From assembly GCA_028705545.1 (NCBI GenBank), contig JAQWDG010000006.1, forward strand, positions 14,365 to 29,027: a stretch of 14,663 nucleotides of DNA, written 5' to 3'. The stretch comes from Methanoregula sp. (lineage in GTDB: Archaea; Halobacteriota; Methanomicrobia; Methanomicrobiales; Methanospirillaceae). The position numbers and the translations under genes were made by a program. The notes under the pieces were generated by a model. The model saw only the letters and a program-made list of their open reading frames with translations, had not been told where the DNA came from and searched no databases. Position 1 is the stretch's first letter. Each line of letters opens with the position of its first letter. Of this stretch, positions 5,375 to 12,915 are shown in pieces.

Positions 5375-5388
5375 AGGACGTTTGGAAC

Positions 5389-7305
5389 ATGTTAATCGAA
5401 GATCGGCTTAAAGAGCTCAAGGATAAGATCAACGAGAAGGTGCCCGAAGGCATCACGGTGCAGCAGGTGGAATTCGAAGGGCCGGAACTGGTGATCTATA
5501 CCGACGATCCAAAACGGTTTGCCGATGAGGCCGACCTGATCCGGGTCCTCGCGCGCGACTTAAGGAAAAGAATTGTTGTCCGCCCGACCATTCTCGAAGA
5601 CCCCGAAAAGGCCGCTGTCGAGATACGGGCGGTCGTTCCCGAATCCTCCGGTATCACCGATATCTTTTTTGATGCTGACACCGGGGAAGTCTTAATAGAA
5701 GCGGAAAAACCCGGGGTCGTCATCGGCAAGAACGGGATTACGCTGCGGGATATCACCCGCCATATCGGATGGACGCCAAAAGTTGTCCGGACTCCCCCCA
5801 TAGAGAGCAGCACCGTTAAGCAGGTCCGGCAGTACCTCCGTGTGGTCAACGAGGACCGCAAGCAGTTCCTGCGCACCATCGGCCGGCGGATCCACCGGGA
5901 TATCGTCGGACGGGACGAAGCCGGCAACCCCCTTAAAAAGGACCAGTGGGTACGGGTTACCACGCTCGGGTGCTGTCGGGAGGTCGGCCGCGCCGCGTTC
6001 CTTCTTACTACGCCGGACAGTCGGGTCCTCATTGACTGCGGGGAAAAACCCGACAATGCCTCGGCCACACCCTACCTGTATGTTCCGGAAATCCACCCCC
6101 TCGCCCAGCTCGATGCGGTCGTCCTTACCCATGCCCATCTCGACCACTGTGCGCTCATCCCGCTGCTCTATAAATACGGTTACGAAGGGCCGGTCTATTC
6201 GACCCCGCCAACCCGGGATCTCTCCGCAATGCTCCAGCTGGATTATCTCGATGTTATCAACAAGGAAGGCCGGAAGATCCCCTACAGCTCAAACGAGGTC
6301 AAGACCTACATCCGGCACTCCATCACTCTCAATTATGGCAGCGTGACGGATATCGCCCCGGATATCAAGCTTACCTTCCATAACGCCGGCCATATCCTCG
6401 GCTCGGCCATCGCCCACTTCCATGTAGGGGACGGGCTGTATAACATCGCTTTTACCGGTGACTTCAACTACAGCAAGAGCCGCCTGTTTAATCCGGCGGT
6501 CAACCAGTTCCCCCGGCTCGAAACTCTCTTCATGGAGAGCACGTACGGCGGCTCGAACGATTTCCAGCCTGCCCGGTCCGATGCGGAACAAAAACTCTAC
6601 GAGACCATCAACACGGTGCTCTCGCGGGGCGGCAAGGTGATCATTCCGGCGTTTGCCGTTGGCAGATCGCAGGAGGTCATGCTTGCTCTCGAAGAGGGGA
6701 TGCGCCTTGGCAAGATCCCGCAGGTCAAGATCTATATCGACGGTATGATCCGGGAAGCCACCGCGATCCACACGACCTACCCGGAGTACCTCAATACCGA
6801 TCTTCGCAACCTTATCTTCCGGGAAGGACACAACCCGTTCCTTGCCGAGTGTTTCCAGCAGGTCGACTCTGCCGAGGTCCGGGAAAAAGTGGTCAACGGC
6901 GATCCGTGCGTCATCATCTCCACAAGCGGGATGCTCAACGGCGGCCCGATCATGGAATACCTCCTAAACCTTGCAGAGGATGAGAAGAACGCACTTGTCT
7001 TTGTCGGGTACCAGGCCGACGGAACGCTCGGGCGCCGCATCCAGAAGGGCTGGCGCGAGGTGCCGATGGGACGCAAAGGCACCATTACGATCAACCTTGA
7101 GATCGTTACGGTCGACGGGTTCTCCGGGCATTCTGACCGCCGCCAGCTGATGAATTACATCGGGCAGATCCAGCCGCGGCCGGAGAAAATATTCTGCATC
7201 CACGGCGACGAGAACAACACCATCGATCTCGCCAGTTCCATCTACAAGCGCTACCATATCCAGACTCACTCGCCGATGAATCTGGAAACGTACCGCATGT
7301 GCTGA
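5389..7305 (+). CDS. fttA: aCPSF1 / FttA: KH-metallo-beta-lactamase-beta-CASP transcription termination nuclease
   Basis: A 638-residue protein of the archaeal CPSF73-like family, the usual length. The N-terminal KH-like region (about 1-150) includes a GKNG loop at 113-116 (VIGKNGITLRDI). The metallo-beta-lactamase core holds the zinc motif HAHLDH (H248, H250, D252, H253), H335 in GHILGSA, D358 in FTGDF, and H605 in CIHGDE. The beta-CASP insert has MESTYGG (382-388) and IIPAFAVGRSQE (418-429). FSGHSDR (578-584) is the C-terminal beta-CASP motif, with H581. All expected metal ligands are present, so it should be an active endo/5'-3' exonuclease. The family cleaves nascent RNA at U-rich sites and terminates transcription genome-wide in archaea. 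The ribosome binding site is weak. It sits between psmB and an MFS gene. Confidence 0.96.
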   Translation: MLIEDRLKELKDKINEKVPEGITVQQVEFEGPELVIYTDDPKRFADEADLIRVLARDLRKRIVVRPTILEDPEKAAVEIRAVVPESSGITDIFFDADTGEVLIEAEKPGVVIGKNGITLRDITRHIGWTPKVVRTPPIESSTVKQVRQYLRVVNEDRKQFLRTIGRRIHRDIVGRDEAGNPLKKDQWVRVTTLGCCREVGRAAFLLTTPDSRVLIDCGEKPDNASATPYLYVPEIHPLAQLDAVVLTHAHLDHCALIPLLYKYGYEGPVYSTPPTRDLSAMLQLDYLDVINKEGRKIPYSSNEVKTYIRHSITLNYGSVTDIAPDIKLTFHNAGHILGSAIAHFHVGDGLYNIAFTGDFNYSKSRLFNPAVNQFPRLETLFMESTYGGSNDFQPARSDAEQKLYETINTVLSRGGKVIIPAFAVGRSQEVMLALEEGMRLGKIPQVKIYIDGMIREATAIHTTYPEYLNTDLRNLIFREGHNPFLAECFQQVDSAEVREKVVNGDPCVIISTSGMLNGGPIMEYLLNLAEDEKNALVFVGYQADGTLGRRIQKGWREVPMGRKGTITINLEIVTVDGFSGHSDRRQLMNYIGQIQPRPEKIFCIHGDENNTIDLASSIYKRYHIQTHSPMNLETYRMC

Positions 7306-7310
7306 TTTCC

Positions 7311-8408
7311 ATGGCAGAATCCCGGGTGCAGGGTGCCGTAATCTGCCTTGGGATCTTTGCGGTCATGGCCCTTTCGAATGCGATTGTGCCGGTGCTGCCG
7401 GAGTTTGCCGAAACATCCGCATGGCAGGGGGCCATCTACGCTGCCTATTTTTTTGGTGCCTTTGTCTCAACGCTTCCTGGCGGGGTACTGACCGATCGTT
7501 ACGGGACTTCACCCGTCCTGCGCAGCGGCCTCCTCATGACCGTGATCTCCGGTGGTCTTCTCGTTGTTGTCTCCTCCCCCTTACTGGTGGTCCTCATCCG
7601 GGCATTTGAGGGGATTGGGGCCGGTCTCTTTGTCGCAGCCGCTCTGGCCTATGTCAATTCCCGCACCGATCATGTCCGCATGAGCGGGAATTACATGGCG
7701 ATGCTCAATCTCGGGCTGGTCGTGAGCCTTCTCCTGTCAGGCTGGCTTGCCGTGTTCTTTTCATCATCGGTCGTTGCGATCGGTTTCTTTGCTGTGTTCA
7801 CCCTCATTGCGCTTGCAGGGAGCGCCGCTGTCGGATGGCCGGTGATTTCACCCCCGGAAAAGCGCGAGACCTCCCGGGTCTGCCGGTTTATCCGCACAAA
7901 TCTCTGGCTCTGGTATTCGGCAGTTATCCTTGTCGGGATCACCGGTGTTGCATCATCGCTGTACCCTGACTTTTCAGAGGGCACTCCCGATATCGTTGGT
8001 TTCTGGATCGCATCTATGAGTATTGCCACCATCGTTACGGTCCTTATCGCATCGCGTTTCCGGCTTTTCAGCGGACGGGTCATCTTCTGGTCCTCCCTCC
8101 TTATGGCAGGAGCCGTTCTTCTCATCCCGGTTTCACCCGTCTCGTTTGCTATCCTCGGTGCTCTTGCCGGTATCGTGATGATCGCCCAGATGGCATTTCT
8201 TGCACAGGTTCCCGGGCGCCAGGGCCTTCTCATGGGCCTGTTCTCAACATCCAGTTATCTCGGGATGGCTGTTCTTCCCCTCCTTGCCGGGCTCATCGCG
8301 GACTCTGCGGGATTTCTTATGGCGTTTACCATCGCTGCAATCCTTGGAGTGACGGTGGCGATAGCAACGGCTGGGGTACTGGGGATGTCCTCCGAAACAT
8401 CCGCCTAG
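7311..8408 (+). CDS. Major facilitator superfamily (MFS) permease
   Basis: About 365 residues, almost entirely hydrophobic, with roughly 11-12 membrane helices. The loop after helix 2 reads LPGGVLTDRYGTSPVL, the GxLaDrxGrr motif A of MFS carriers, and GIGAGLFVAAALAYV resembles the helix-4/5 motif of drug-efflux members. A polar central loop (SPPEKRETSRV) separates the two halves. The substrate cannot be read from the sequence. The ATG at 7311 was chosen; a GTG at 7299 in the same frame would overlap the aCPSF1 stop and add only four residues. With 5 bp between the aCPSF1 stop and this ATG the two are likely cotranscribed, although a functional link between an exporter and a termination nuclease is not apparent. 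Confidence 0.85.
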   Translation: MAESRVQGAVICLGIFAVMALSNAIVPVLPEFAETSAWQGAIYAAYFFGAFVSTLPGGVLTDRYGTSPVLRSGLLMTVISGGLLVVVSSPLLVVLIRAFEGIGAGLFVAAALAYVNSRTDHVRMSGNYMAMLNLGLVVSLLLSGWLAVFFSSSVVAIGFFAVFTLIALAGSAAVGWPVISPPEKRETSRVCRFIRTNLWLWYSAVILVGITGVASSLYPDFSEGTPDIVGFWIASMSIATIVTVLIASRFRLFSGRVIFWSSLLMAGAVLLIPVSPVSFAILGALAGIVMIAQMAFLAQVPGRQGLLMGLFSTSSYLGMAVLPLLAGLIADSAGFLMAFTIAAILGVTVAIATAGVLGMSSETSA

Positions 8409-8467
8409 TTCTACGGGGTTTTTATGGAAACAATACATTCATCTGCGATAAAAGAGAATTTTCGGGT

Positions 8468-9469
8468 ATGCAAAAGAGCGCAAAGGCCGGAATCGTCCTT
8501 TTAATTATCCTCGTTCTTGTCCCTGCCGTTGCAGCAGAGGATGCCCTTGAATGGTATACGAAAGGCCAGAATGCAGCCACCGCGGGGAATTATGCGGATG
8601 CAGTTACGTATTACAATAATGCGCTCTCGCTCGACCCGTCATATGTACTGGCCCTTTCGGGTAAGGCAGTTGCCCTGAATGCGCTCGGACAGTATTCTGC
8701 GGCGCTCGATTCGGCGAACGCCGCCCTTGCAATACGGACGAGTTCCGATACCCTCAATGCCCGGGCCTATGCGCTCTACAAACTCGGGAGATACGATGAA
8801 GCTGTTGCTGCCTATGTCAATGTGACCGCGAAAGGGACGCCTTCTGCATCAACCTATTGTAACCTTGCGGACTCGTATGTAAAAACCGCAAACCCGGATG
8901 CAGCGCTCAAATCGTATGCACAATGTACAAATATCGATCCCCATAATGCAGATACCTGGAACCAGATCGGCCTGATCTACCTGTCACAGCAGAAATACAG
9001 CGATGCCCTCGATGCATTCAACAAGGCCACGCAGGAGACTACCAAGAACGCAGAGATCTGGAATAACAAGGGAGAGGCTTATGCAGCGCTCGAACAGTAC
9101 GAGGATGCCAGCAATTGTTTCAAAACGGCATTGTCCCTCAGCCCGAATTATGCCGATGCACAGAGCAATCTGGACTCTGTGAGGGGAAAGGGGCAGGTCT
9201 ATCAGGTAACCGGTTTACCAACGACAACACCGGCCCCGTGGGTCCTTGGGGGTGTAAAGACAACGACTGCGGTAACAGCGGTAACAACAACACAGGCACT
9301 CCCGACCACATCTCCGACTCTGGAACCTGCATCTTCCCTTACGGTTACTGCCACAGAGACGCCGGTTGCTACCGCAACCACATTTACCCCGCTCTCGCCG
9401 TTCTGTGCCCTTGCTGCCTTTGTTGTGGCAGGGATTGCCTGTGCCGGTGTAAGGCGCGGAAAGAAGTAA
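8468..9469 (+). CDS. Secreted, membrane-anchored TPR protein
   Basis: A 333-residue protein with three parts. An N-terminal signal peptide (1-23: KSAKAG, hydrophobic core, then AVAA before EDALEW) is followed by about six tetratricopeptide repeats (25-230) with the usual W/L-G-Y-A-F-A-P pattern, for example WYTKGQNAATAGNYADAVTY and WNQIGLIYLSQQKYSDALDA. A Thr/Ala/Pro-rich, probably glycosylated stalk (about 247-305) leads to a single C-terminal helix (about 307-325) with the basic tail RRGKK. This layout places the TPR domain outside the cell, anchored in the membrane. The PLSPF motif before the helix recalls archaeosortase signals (PGF/PEF-CTERM) but does not match them exactly. TPRs bind partner proteins; the partner is unknown. 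It lies 59 bp after the MFS gene, so it may have its own promoter. Confidence 0.85.
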   Translation: MQKSAKAGIVLLIILVLVPAVAAEDALEWYTKGQNAATAGNYADAVTYYNNALSLDPSYVLALSGKAVALNALGQYSAALDSANAALAIRTSSDTLNARAYALYKLGRYDEAVAAYVNVTAKGTPSASTYCNLADSYVKTANPDAALKSYAQCTNIDPHNADTWNQIGLIYLSQQKYSDALDAFNKATQETTKNAEIWNNKGEAYAALEQYEDASNCFKTALSLSPNYADAQSNLDSVRGKGQVYQVTGLPTTTPAPWVLGGVKTTTAVTAVTTTQALPTTSPTLEPASSLTVTATETPVATATTFTPLSPFCALAAFVVAGIACAGVRRGKK

Positions 9470-9473
9470 TCTC

Positions 9474-9479
9474 TTTTTT
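9474..9479 (+). terminator. U-tract terminator after the TPR gene
   Basis: CTCTTTTTTC begins within 2 bp of the TPR stop codon and provides six T in a row with no convincing stem before it, the typical archaeal U-tract terminator. The remaining 70 bp to the convergent M20 gene show no other feature. Confidence 0.4.
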
Positions 9480-9550
9480 CATCTGCCCGTGATGCAAGCT
9501 CCGATGAATCAGACTACCGGGGCGGTTCCTGTATCAGGGGCACCGCAGGG

Positions 9551-10732
9551 TTACCGGGCTTTTTTCCTGATGCTGTACGCATCGAGAATGCCCCGGTAGA
9601 TCCTGACGGCTTTTTCAAGCGACGCCACGGAAACCCGTTCGTCGATCCCATGAAGGGTAGCAAGCTCACCGGGGCCGTACTCTATGACGTTGAACCCGGC
9701 ACGCCGGAGGTGGCGGGCATCGCTTGCCGCCCACTGGAGGATGGGAAAGACCGTCCCGCCCCAGGCATGTTCTACTTCCCGGCAGACAATTGAGGTAAAA
9801 TCCCCCGTTGGATCGGTGAGGGTAGGATCGCTCGTTGTATCGACATTCATGGTCCCGTTCGGTACATGTTTGCGGATATCGCTGACGATCTCCGGGATAC
9901 TGCACCCCCAGGGGATCCTCATTTCAAGACCGAGCGAACAGTGCCTGGCAATGATATTGACCTTTTCCCCGCCCTCGATCACTCCCGGGTTGAAGGTGAC
10001 CCGTTCAAGGATCCTGCTGCCGTCCTGGATGTGGAATTCCTCGGAAAATACCCCGGCTGATGCTTCGACGAGCTCTTTGAGGTCCCCATTTACCGGAAAC
10101 CTCCTGTCATGGAGAGTGTGTAAATAGGAAAGAAGCCCCATCGCTTCCATGATCGCATTGACGCCGACAACCGGGTAGAGCGAGCCGTGCCCCGGTGTAC
10201 CGGTGAAATCGACCGTGATACGGCAGAGCCCTTTCTGGCCGATACAGGGGTGGCGGGCTGGCGTGGGCTCGGCAATAAGGCAATCGCAGGGAGCGAGCAT
10301 ATTCTCCCGGATCAGGTGCCGGATCCCGTAATCGCCCCCGGCCTCCTCATCGCAGACAAACGCGAGATCGGCTGGCAGTTCGCGGCCCTCCTGCACAACG
10401 GAATCGCAGGCAGCAAGGATTGCCGCACACCCTCCCTTCATATCGGTCGCCCCCCTGCCCCAGACAGAACCGTCTTCGATAACTCCCGCGTACGGCGGGT
10501 GTGTCCACCCCTCCCCGGCCGGTACGACATCGACATGCCCGCAGAAAAGGAGCGGCTTTTTTGGGTTCTTTGTCACCAGGTTGCAGCGGCCGCTGCCGGT
10601 ATCTGTGACCGTTGCCGGGATGCCCCGGGCGTCCAGAAAGTCCCGGATATACTCTATGACATCCGCAGTGTCCCCGGGAGGATTCTCGCTTTTTATCGCA
10701 ACGAGCGCTGCGCAGAGCCGGCCGACATCCAT
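9551..10732 (-). CDS. M20 family metallopeptidase (ArgE/DapE/carboxypeptidase G2-like deacylase)
   Basis: A 393-residue cytosolic zinc hydrolase with all M20 landmarks. H66 and D68 lie in CGHVDVVPAG, bridging D97 in GATDMKGG, E129 (general base) and E130 in CDEEAGGDYG, E155 in IAEPT, and H361 in TLHGIDERV. GGEKVNIIA (254-262) and ASDARHLRRAG (336-346) belong to the lid and C-terminal catalytic region, and GTPGHGS (178-184) marks the start of the dimerisation domain. The family removes acyl groups from acyl-amino acids, for example N-acetylornithine or N-succinyl-diaminopimelate, or cleaves dipeptides. Sequence motifs alone do not separate DapE, ArgE and peptidase activities, and no lysine or arginine biosynthesis genes are adjacent. 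It starts 6 bp after the stop of the unknown 169-aa protein and is probably cotranscribed with it. Confidence 0.92.
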   Translation of the reverse strand: MDVGRLCAALVAIKSENPPGDTADVIEYIRDFLDARGIPATVTDTGSGRCNLVTKNPKKPLLFCGHVDVVPAGEGWTHPPYAGVIEDGSVWGRGATDMKGGCAAILAACDSVVQEGRELPADLAFVCDEEAGGDYGIRHLIRENMLAPCDCLIAEPTPARHPCIGQKGLCRITVDFTGTPGHGSLYPVVGVNAIMEAMGLLSYLHTLHDRRFPVNGDLKELVEASAGVFSEEFHIQDGSRILERVTFNPGVIEGGEKVNIIARHCSLGLEMRIPWGCSIPEIVSDIRKHVPNGTMNVDTTSDPTLTDPTGDFTSIVCREVEHAWGGTVFPILQWAASDARHLRRAGFNVIEYGPGELATLHGIDERVSVASLEKAVRIYRGILDAYSIRKKAR

Positions 10733-10738
10733 GGCATT

Positions 10739-11248
10739 TCAGGCCTTGCAGCCGTTAAGATAGGTCGTAAAGAGCGTGGAAAGCGATGCATCCTCATACA
10801 TGCTCTTTAAGAAATCCTGATCGAAAAATTCCTCGATTATGGCAATGAGGACTTCGGGGGGTATCGGCTGGCGGCTGTCCGGATCGAGCACGATCCGGAA
10901 ACTGCGGTATCCCGCCGGGTCTTCAGGATCGTACACCATCTGCCAGAGGGAGGGCAGGGCGGCAAACTTTTCCGGGTGCTTCTCCTTGAGCCATACAATA
11001 AATGCGGGGAACTTCGCCCGGTCGCCCTTTTTTTCCTCATCGATGCGCCAGCGCATGTACTCTCCCCCGATAATGTTCTTCGGGGACTGGTAGTTGAACG
11101 CGTAAATGCTGCAGGTGTAATCGATATGGGCGAGAGAATCGAGGAAATAAAAATACAGGGTCTTGTTAAAAAGGGAAGTGTCGTGCAGGATCAGGGATTT
11201 TTCCCAGAGGTGCTGAAGGGTGGAGAGGTAATCGTTATCCGCATTCAT
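10739..11248 (-). CDS. Unrecognised 169-aa protein, cotranscribed with the M20 hydrolase
   Basis: I do not recognise this family. The 169-residue product is soluble, with no signal peptide or membrane helix, rich in aromatic and acidic residues, and probably mixed helix/strand. Notable stretches are an aromatic helix (FNKTLYFYFLDSLAHIDYT, about 27-45), a charged central part (WRIDEEKKGDRAKFPAFIVW, about 67-86), YDPEDPAGYRSFRIVLDPDS (about 105-124), and an acidic C-terminal helix pair (EVLIAIIEEFFDQDFLKSMY, about 132-151). It has only two cysteines and no clear metal site. GC content and codon use look like the neighbours, so recent transfer is not indicated. A TATA box (11273-11282 on this strand) lies about 30 bp upstream of the ATG, suggesting a leaderless message. 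The 6-bp gap to the downstream M20 gene suggests a two-gene operon. Confidence 0.75.
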   Translation of the reverse strand: MNADNDYLSTLQHLWEKSLILHDTSLFNKTLYFYFLDSLAHIDYTCSIYAFNYQSPKNIIGGEYMRWRIDEEKKGDRAKFPAFIVWLKEKHPEKFAALPSLWQMVYDPEDPAGYRSFRIVLDPDSRQPIPPEVLIAIIEEFFDQDFLKSMYEDASLSTLFTTYLNGCKA

Positions 11249-11272
11249 ACGGTTCTAGTGGATGCCGGAATT

Positions 11273-11282
11273 GTAAATATAT
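11273..11282 (-). promoter_or_regulatory. TATA box of the 169-aa protein / M20 operon
   Basis: ATATATTTAC on the minus strand is centred about 30 bp upstream of the ATG at 11248, predicting a start near 11251 and an essentially leaderless transcript. It lies in the 92-bp gap after moaA. That gap also contains a small CCTC-AAA-GAGG inverted repeat at 11291-11301 and a C/G-rich stretch near the moaA stop. Confidence 0.5.
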
Positions 11283-11340
11283 TGCCATGTTCCTCAAAGA
11301 GGCCGGCAAACAGGAAACAGAGGGGCCCGGAAAACCCCCC

Positions 11341-12225
11341 CTACTTAAAAAATGGTTCGCGCCGTGCAACGGCTTCCCGGAAGAGGGCTTCGAGTTCCGC
11401 CCCTTTTTTCCCCCGGGTTGCAACGTGGTTGTCGGTGCGGAGGAGGCAGGGCTTAAGTTTGCCATCAGATGTCACCCTGAGCCGGTTACAGAATGCACAG
11501 AATTCGGTATTATGCAGGGGCCGGACAACTTCCACCTCGGCACCGTCAAGGCAGTATTTCTTGCGGTGGTGCATCCGGCGCGTAAGGATCTGTTCGGATC
11601 GTGCGGCAAGGCTGGTTTCGAGATTATTCAAATCCCCGTGGTACTCGCAGTCGTTGAAATGCATCAGTTCGATGAGCTGGAGGACAAGGTTGTGGTTGTT
11701 TCTTACATAGGCAAGGAAATCATCGATCTCGTTGTCGTTGATTCCTGCAAGGACCACCATGTTGAGCTTGACCGGGGTCAGGCCGACCTTAAGTGCTGCA
11801 TCGATCCCGGCAAGCACTTCCCCCAGCCGGTCGCTGCCGGTGATCTTCTTGTAGGTGGTGGGGTTCAGGCTGTCGAGGCTGACATTTACCCTGCGGAGCC
11901 CTGCTGCTTTTAAGTCTGCGGCCATATCGGCAAGGAGGATGCCGTTTGTCGTGATCGAGGCTTCGATCTCATTCGGGACGGCCCGGATGATCTGCAGGAT
12001 ATCCGGCCGGATCAGCGGTTCCCCGCCGGTGAACTTGATGCTCCGGATCCCGAACTTCGCGGCAGTCTGCATAATGGCGATGATCTCGTCAGCGCTCATC
12101 TCGCTCTCGGGATTTTTCTCACCCTCGGCGTGGCAATAGATACAGGACAGGTTGCAGCGGGATGTCAGGCTGATCCGGAGGTTTGTCACCGGTCGTCCAC
12201 AGGGATCTTTGAGCGTCTCGGTCAT
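11341..12225 (-). CDS. moaA: GTP 3',8-cyclase MoaA (molybdopterin/tungstopterin biosynthesis)
   Basis: A 294-residue radical SAM enzyme. C24-x3-C28-x2-C31 (RCNLSCIYC) binds the SAM-cleaving [4Fe-4S] cluster, FTGGEPL (65-71) is the SAM-contacting motif, and ITTNG (91-95) and VSLDSL (115-120) follow in the barrel. A second cluster that binds GTP is provided by C243-x2-C246 and C260 in FCAFCNRLRVTSDGKLKPC. The enzyme converts GTP to 3',8-cyclo-dihydro-GTP, the first step to molybdopterin, needed in methanogens for Mo/W formylmethanofuran and formate dehydrogenases. The C-terminus ends REPFFK without the Gly-Gly tail of bacterial MoaA, which I believe is common in archaeal versions. It starts 9 bp after the rlmE stop, so the two are probably cotranscribed. 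No other moa/moe gene is in the window. Confidence 0.95.
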   Translation of the reverse strand: MTETLKDPCGRPVTNLRISLTSRCNLSCIYCHAEGEKNPESEMSADEIIAIMQTAAKFGIRSIKFTGGEPLIRPDILQIIRAVPNEIEASITTNGILLADMAADLKAAGLRRVNVSLDSLNPTTYKKITGSDRLGEVLAGIDAALKVGLTPVKLNMVVLAGINDNEIDDFLAYVRNNHNLVLQLIELMHFNDCEYHGDLNNLETSLAARSEQILTRRMHHRKKYCLDGAEVEVVRPLHNTEFCAFCNRLRVTSDGKLKPCLLRTDNHVATRGKKGAELEALFREAVARREPFFK

Positions 12226-12234
12226 GGGCTGCGT

Positions 12235-12816
12235 TCAACCCTTGAAATTCTTTGCGATAATATAAATTTCTGTGCTTCCTTTCCTCGTAGCCTTGGTGTT
12301 GTAGGTTTTTACGGCATAGAAATGCTCGCGGATCAATGCAAGGAGTTCGGGGAAGTCCTCGCCCTGGAAGGATTTTATGATAAAGTTCCCGCCGGGCTTA
12401 AGCACCTGGCAGGCAAACTGCAGCGCTTCTTCCCCGAGCGCAATCGCCCGGGCCTGGTCGTAGCTCTTGTGGCCCGAGAGCTTTGGGGCAGCATCGCAGA
12501 CCACGATGCTGACCGTCCCGAGCATCTCCCGCGCCTGGCGCTGTATTTCCGGGTCGGTAAGATCCCCCTCGATCGTTTCGACTCCTTCCAGGGCGGCTAT
12601 CGGGTTTAAATCGATCCCGAGAACCCTTCCGTTCGTGAGGGTCCGCAGGACCTGGAGCCAGCTCCCGGGTGCTGCCCCGAGATCGATAATGTTATCGTCG
12701 TTCCGGATGACCTCGAATTTTTTCTGGATCTCGATTAATTTGTACGATGCACGGGACCGAAAGCCCTCGTGTTTTGCCCTGATATAGACCTTGTCCCGCG
12801 ACCATTGCGACCCCAT
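12235..12816 (-). CDS. rlmE: RlmE/FtsJ-type 23S rRNA (uridine-2'-O-)-methyltransferase
   Basis: A 193-residue SAM-dependent methyltransferase of the RrmJ/FtsJ family, close to the roughly 200-residue archaeal norm. The SAM-binding loop is IIDLGAAPGSW (43-53), and the acidic residue in LGIDL (66-70) ends strand 2. The 2'-O-methylation K-D-K-E tetrad is complete: K26 (RASYKL), D108 (CDAAPKLSG), K148 (FIIKSFQG) and E183 (GSTEIYII). It methylates the ribose of a conserved uridine in the A-loop of 23S rRNA during large-subunit assembly. No TRAM domain is fused, unlike in some archaeal homologues. The ATG at 12816 is supported by GGAGGAG at 12822-12828. It is the first gene of a probable rlmE-moaA operon and is divergent from PCNA. 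Confidence 0.93.
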   Translation of the reverse strand: MGSQWSRDKVYIRAKHEGFRSRASYKLIEIQKKFEVIRNDDNIIDLGAAPGSWLQVLRTLTNGRVLGIDLNPIAALEGVETIEGDLTDPEIQRQAREMLGTVSIVVCDAAPKLSGHKSYDQARAIALGEEALQFACQVLKPGGNFIIKSFQGEDFPELLALIREHFYAVKTYNTKATRKGSTEIYIIAKNFKG

Positions 12817-12821
12817 GCATG

Positions 12822-12828
12822 CTCCTCC
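12822..12828 (-). promoter_or_regulatory. Strong Shine-Dalgarno of rlmE
   Basis: GGAGGAG on the minus strand ends 5 nt before the ATG at 12816 and is the strongest ribosome binding site in the window. It also decides between that ATG and an out-of-frame ATG at 12820. Confidence 0.7.
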
Positions 12829-12860
12829 GGATGAAAAAATCCCTGAAACGAACCCAAAAC

Positions 12861-12892
12861 GCTATAATTAAAGTATGACGATATACTGTATA
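12861..12892. promoter_or_regulatory. Divergent promoter block between rlmE and PCNA
   Basis: The 99-bp gap between the divergent genes holds an A/T-rich block. TTTAATTATA on the minus strand (12863-12872) fits an rlmE start near 12841 and a 25-nt leader carrying its Shine-Dalgarno. On the plus strand ATATACTGTATAAG (12881-12894) or the TATAATTAAAG part (12863-12873) could serve PCNA. A GGGG at 12906-12909 lies 6 nt before the PCNA ATG and is a plausible ribosome binding site. Confidence 0.45.
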
Positions 12893-12915
12893 AGACAGTT
12901 GTTAAGGGGAACGCG

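Noticed and set aside
10187..10810. A 207-codon plus-strand open frame
   Set aside because: It is antisense to the M20 gene, which has every catalytic residue; the product has no recognisable motif.
11287..11913. Plus-strand open frames opposite moaA (also 12130-12609 opposite rlmE/moaA)
   Set aside because: They are shadows of MoaA and RlmE, which have complete cluster and tetrad motifs.
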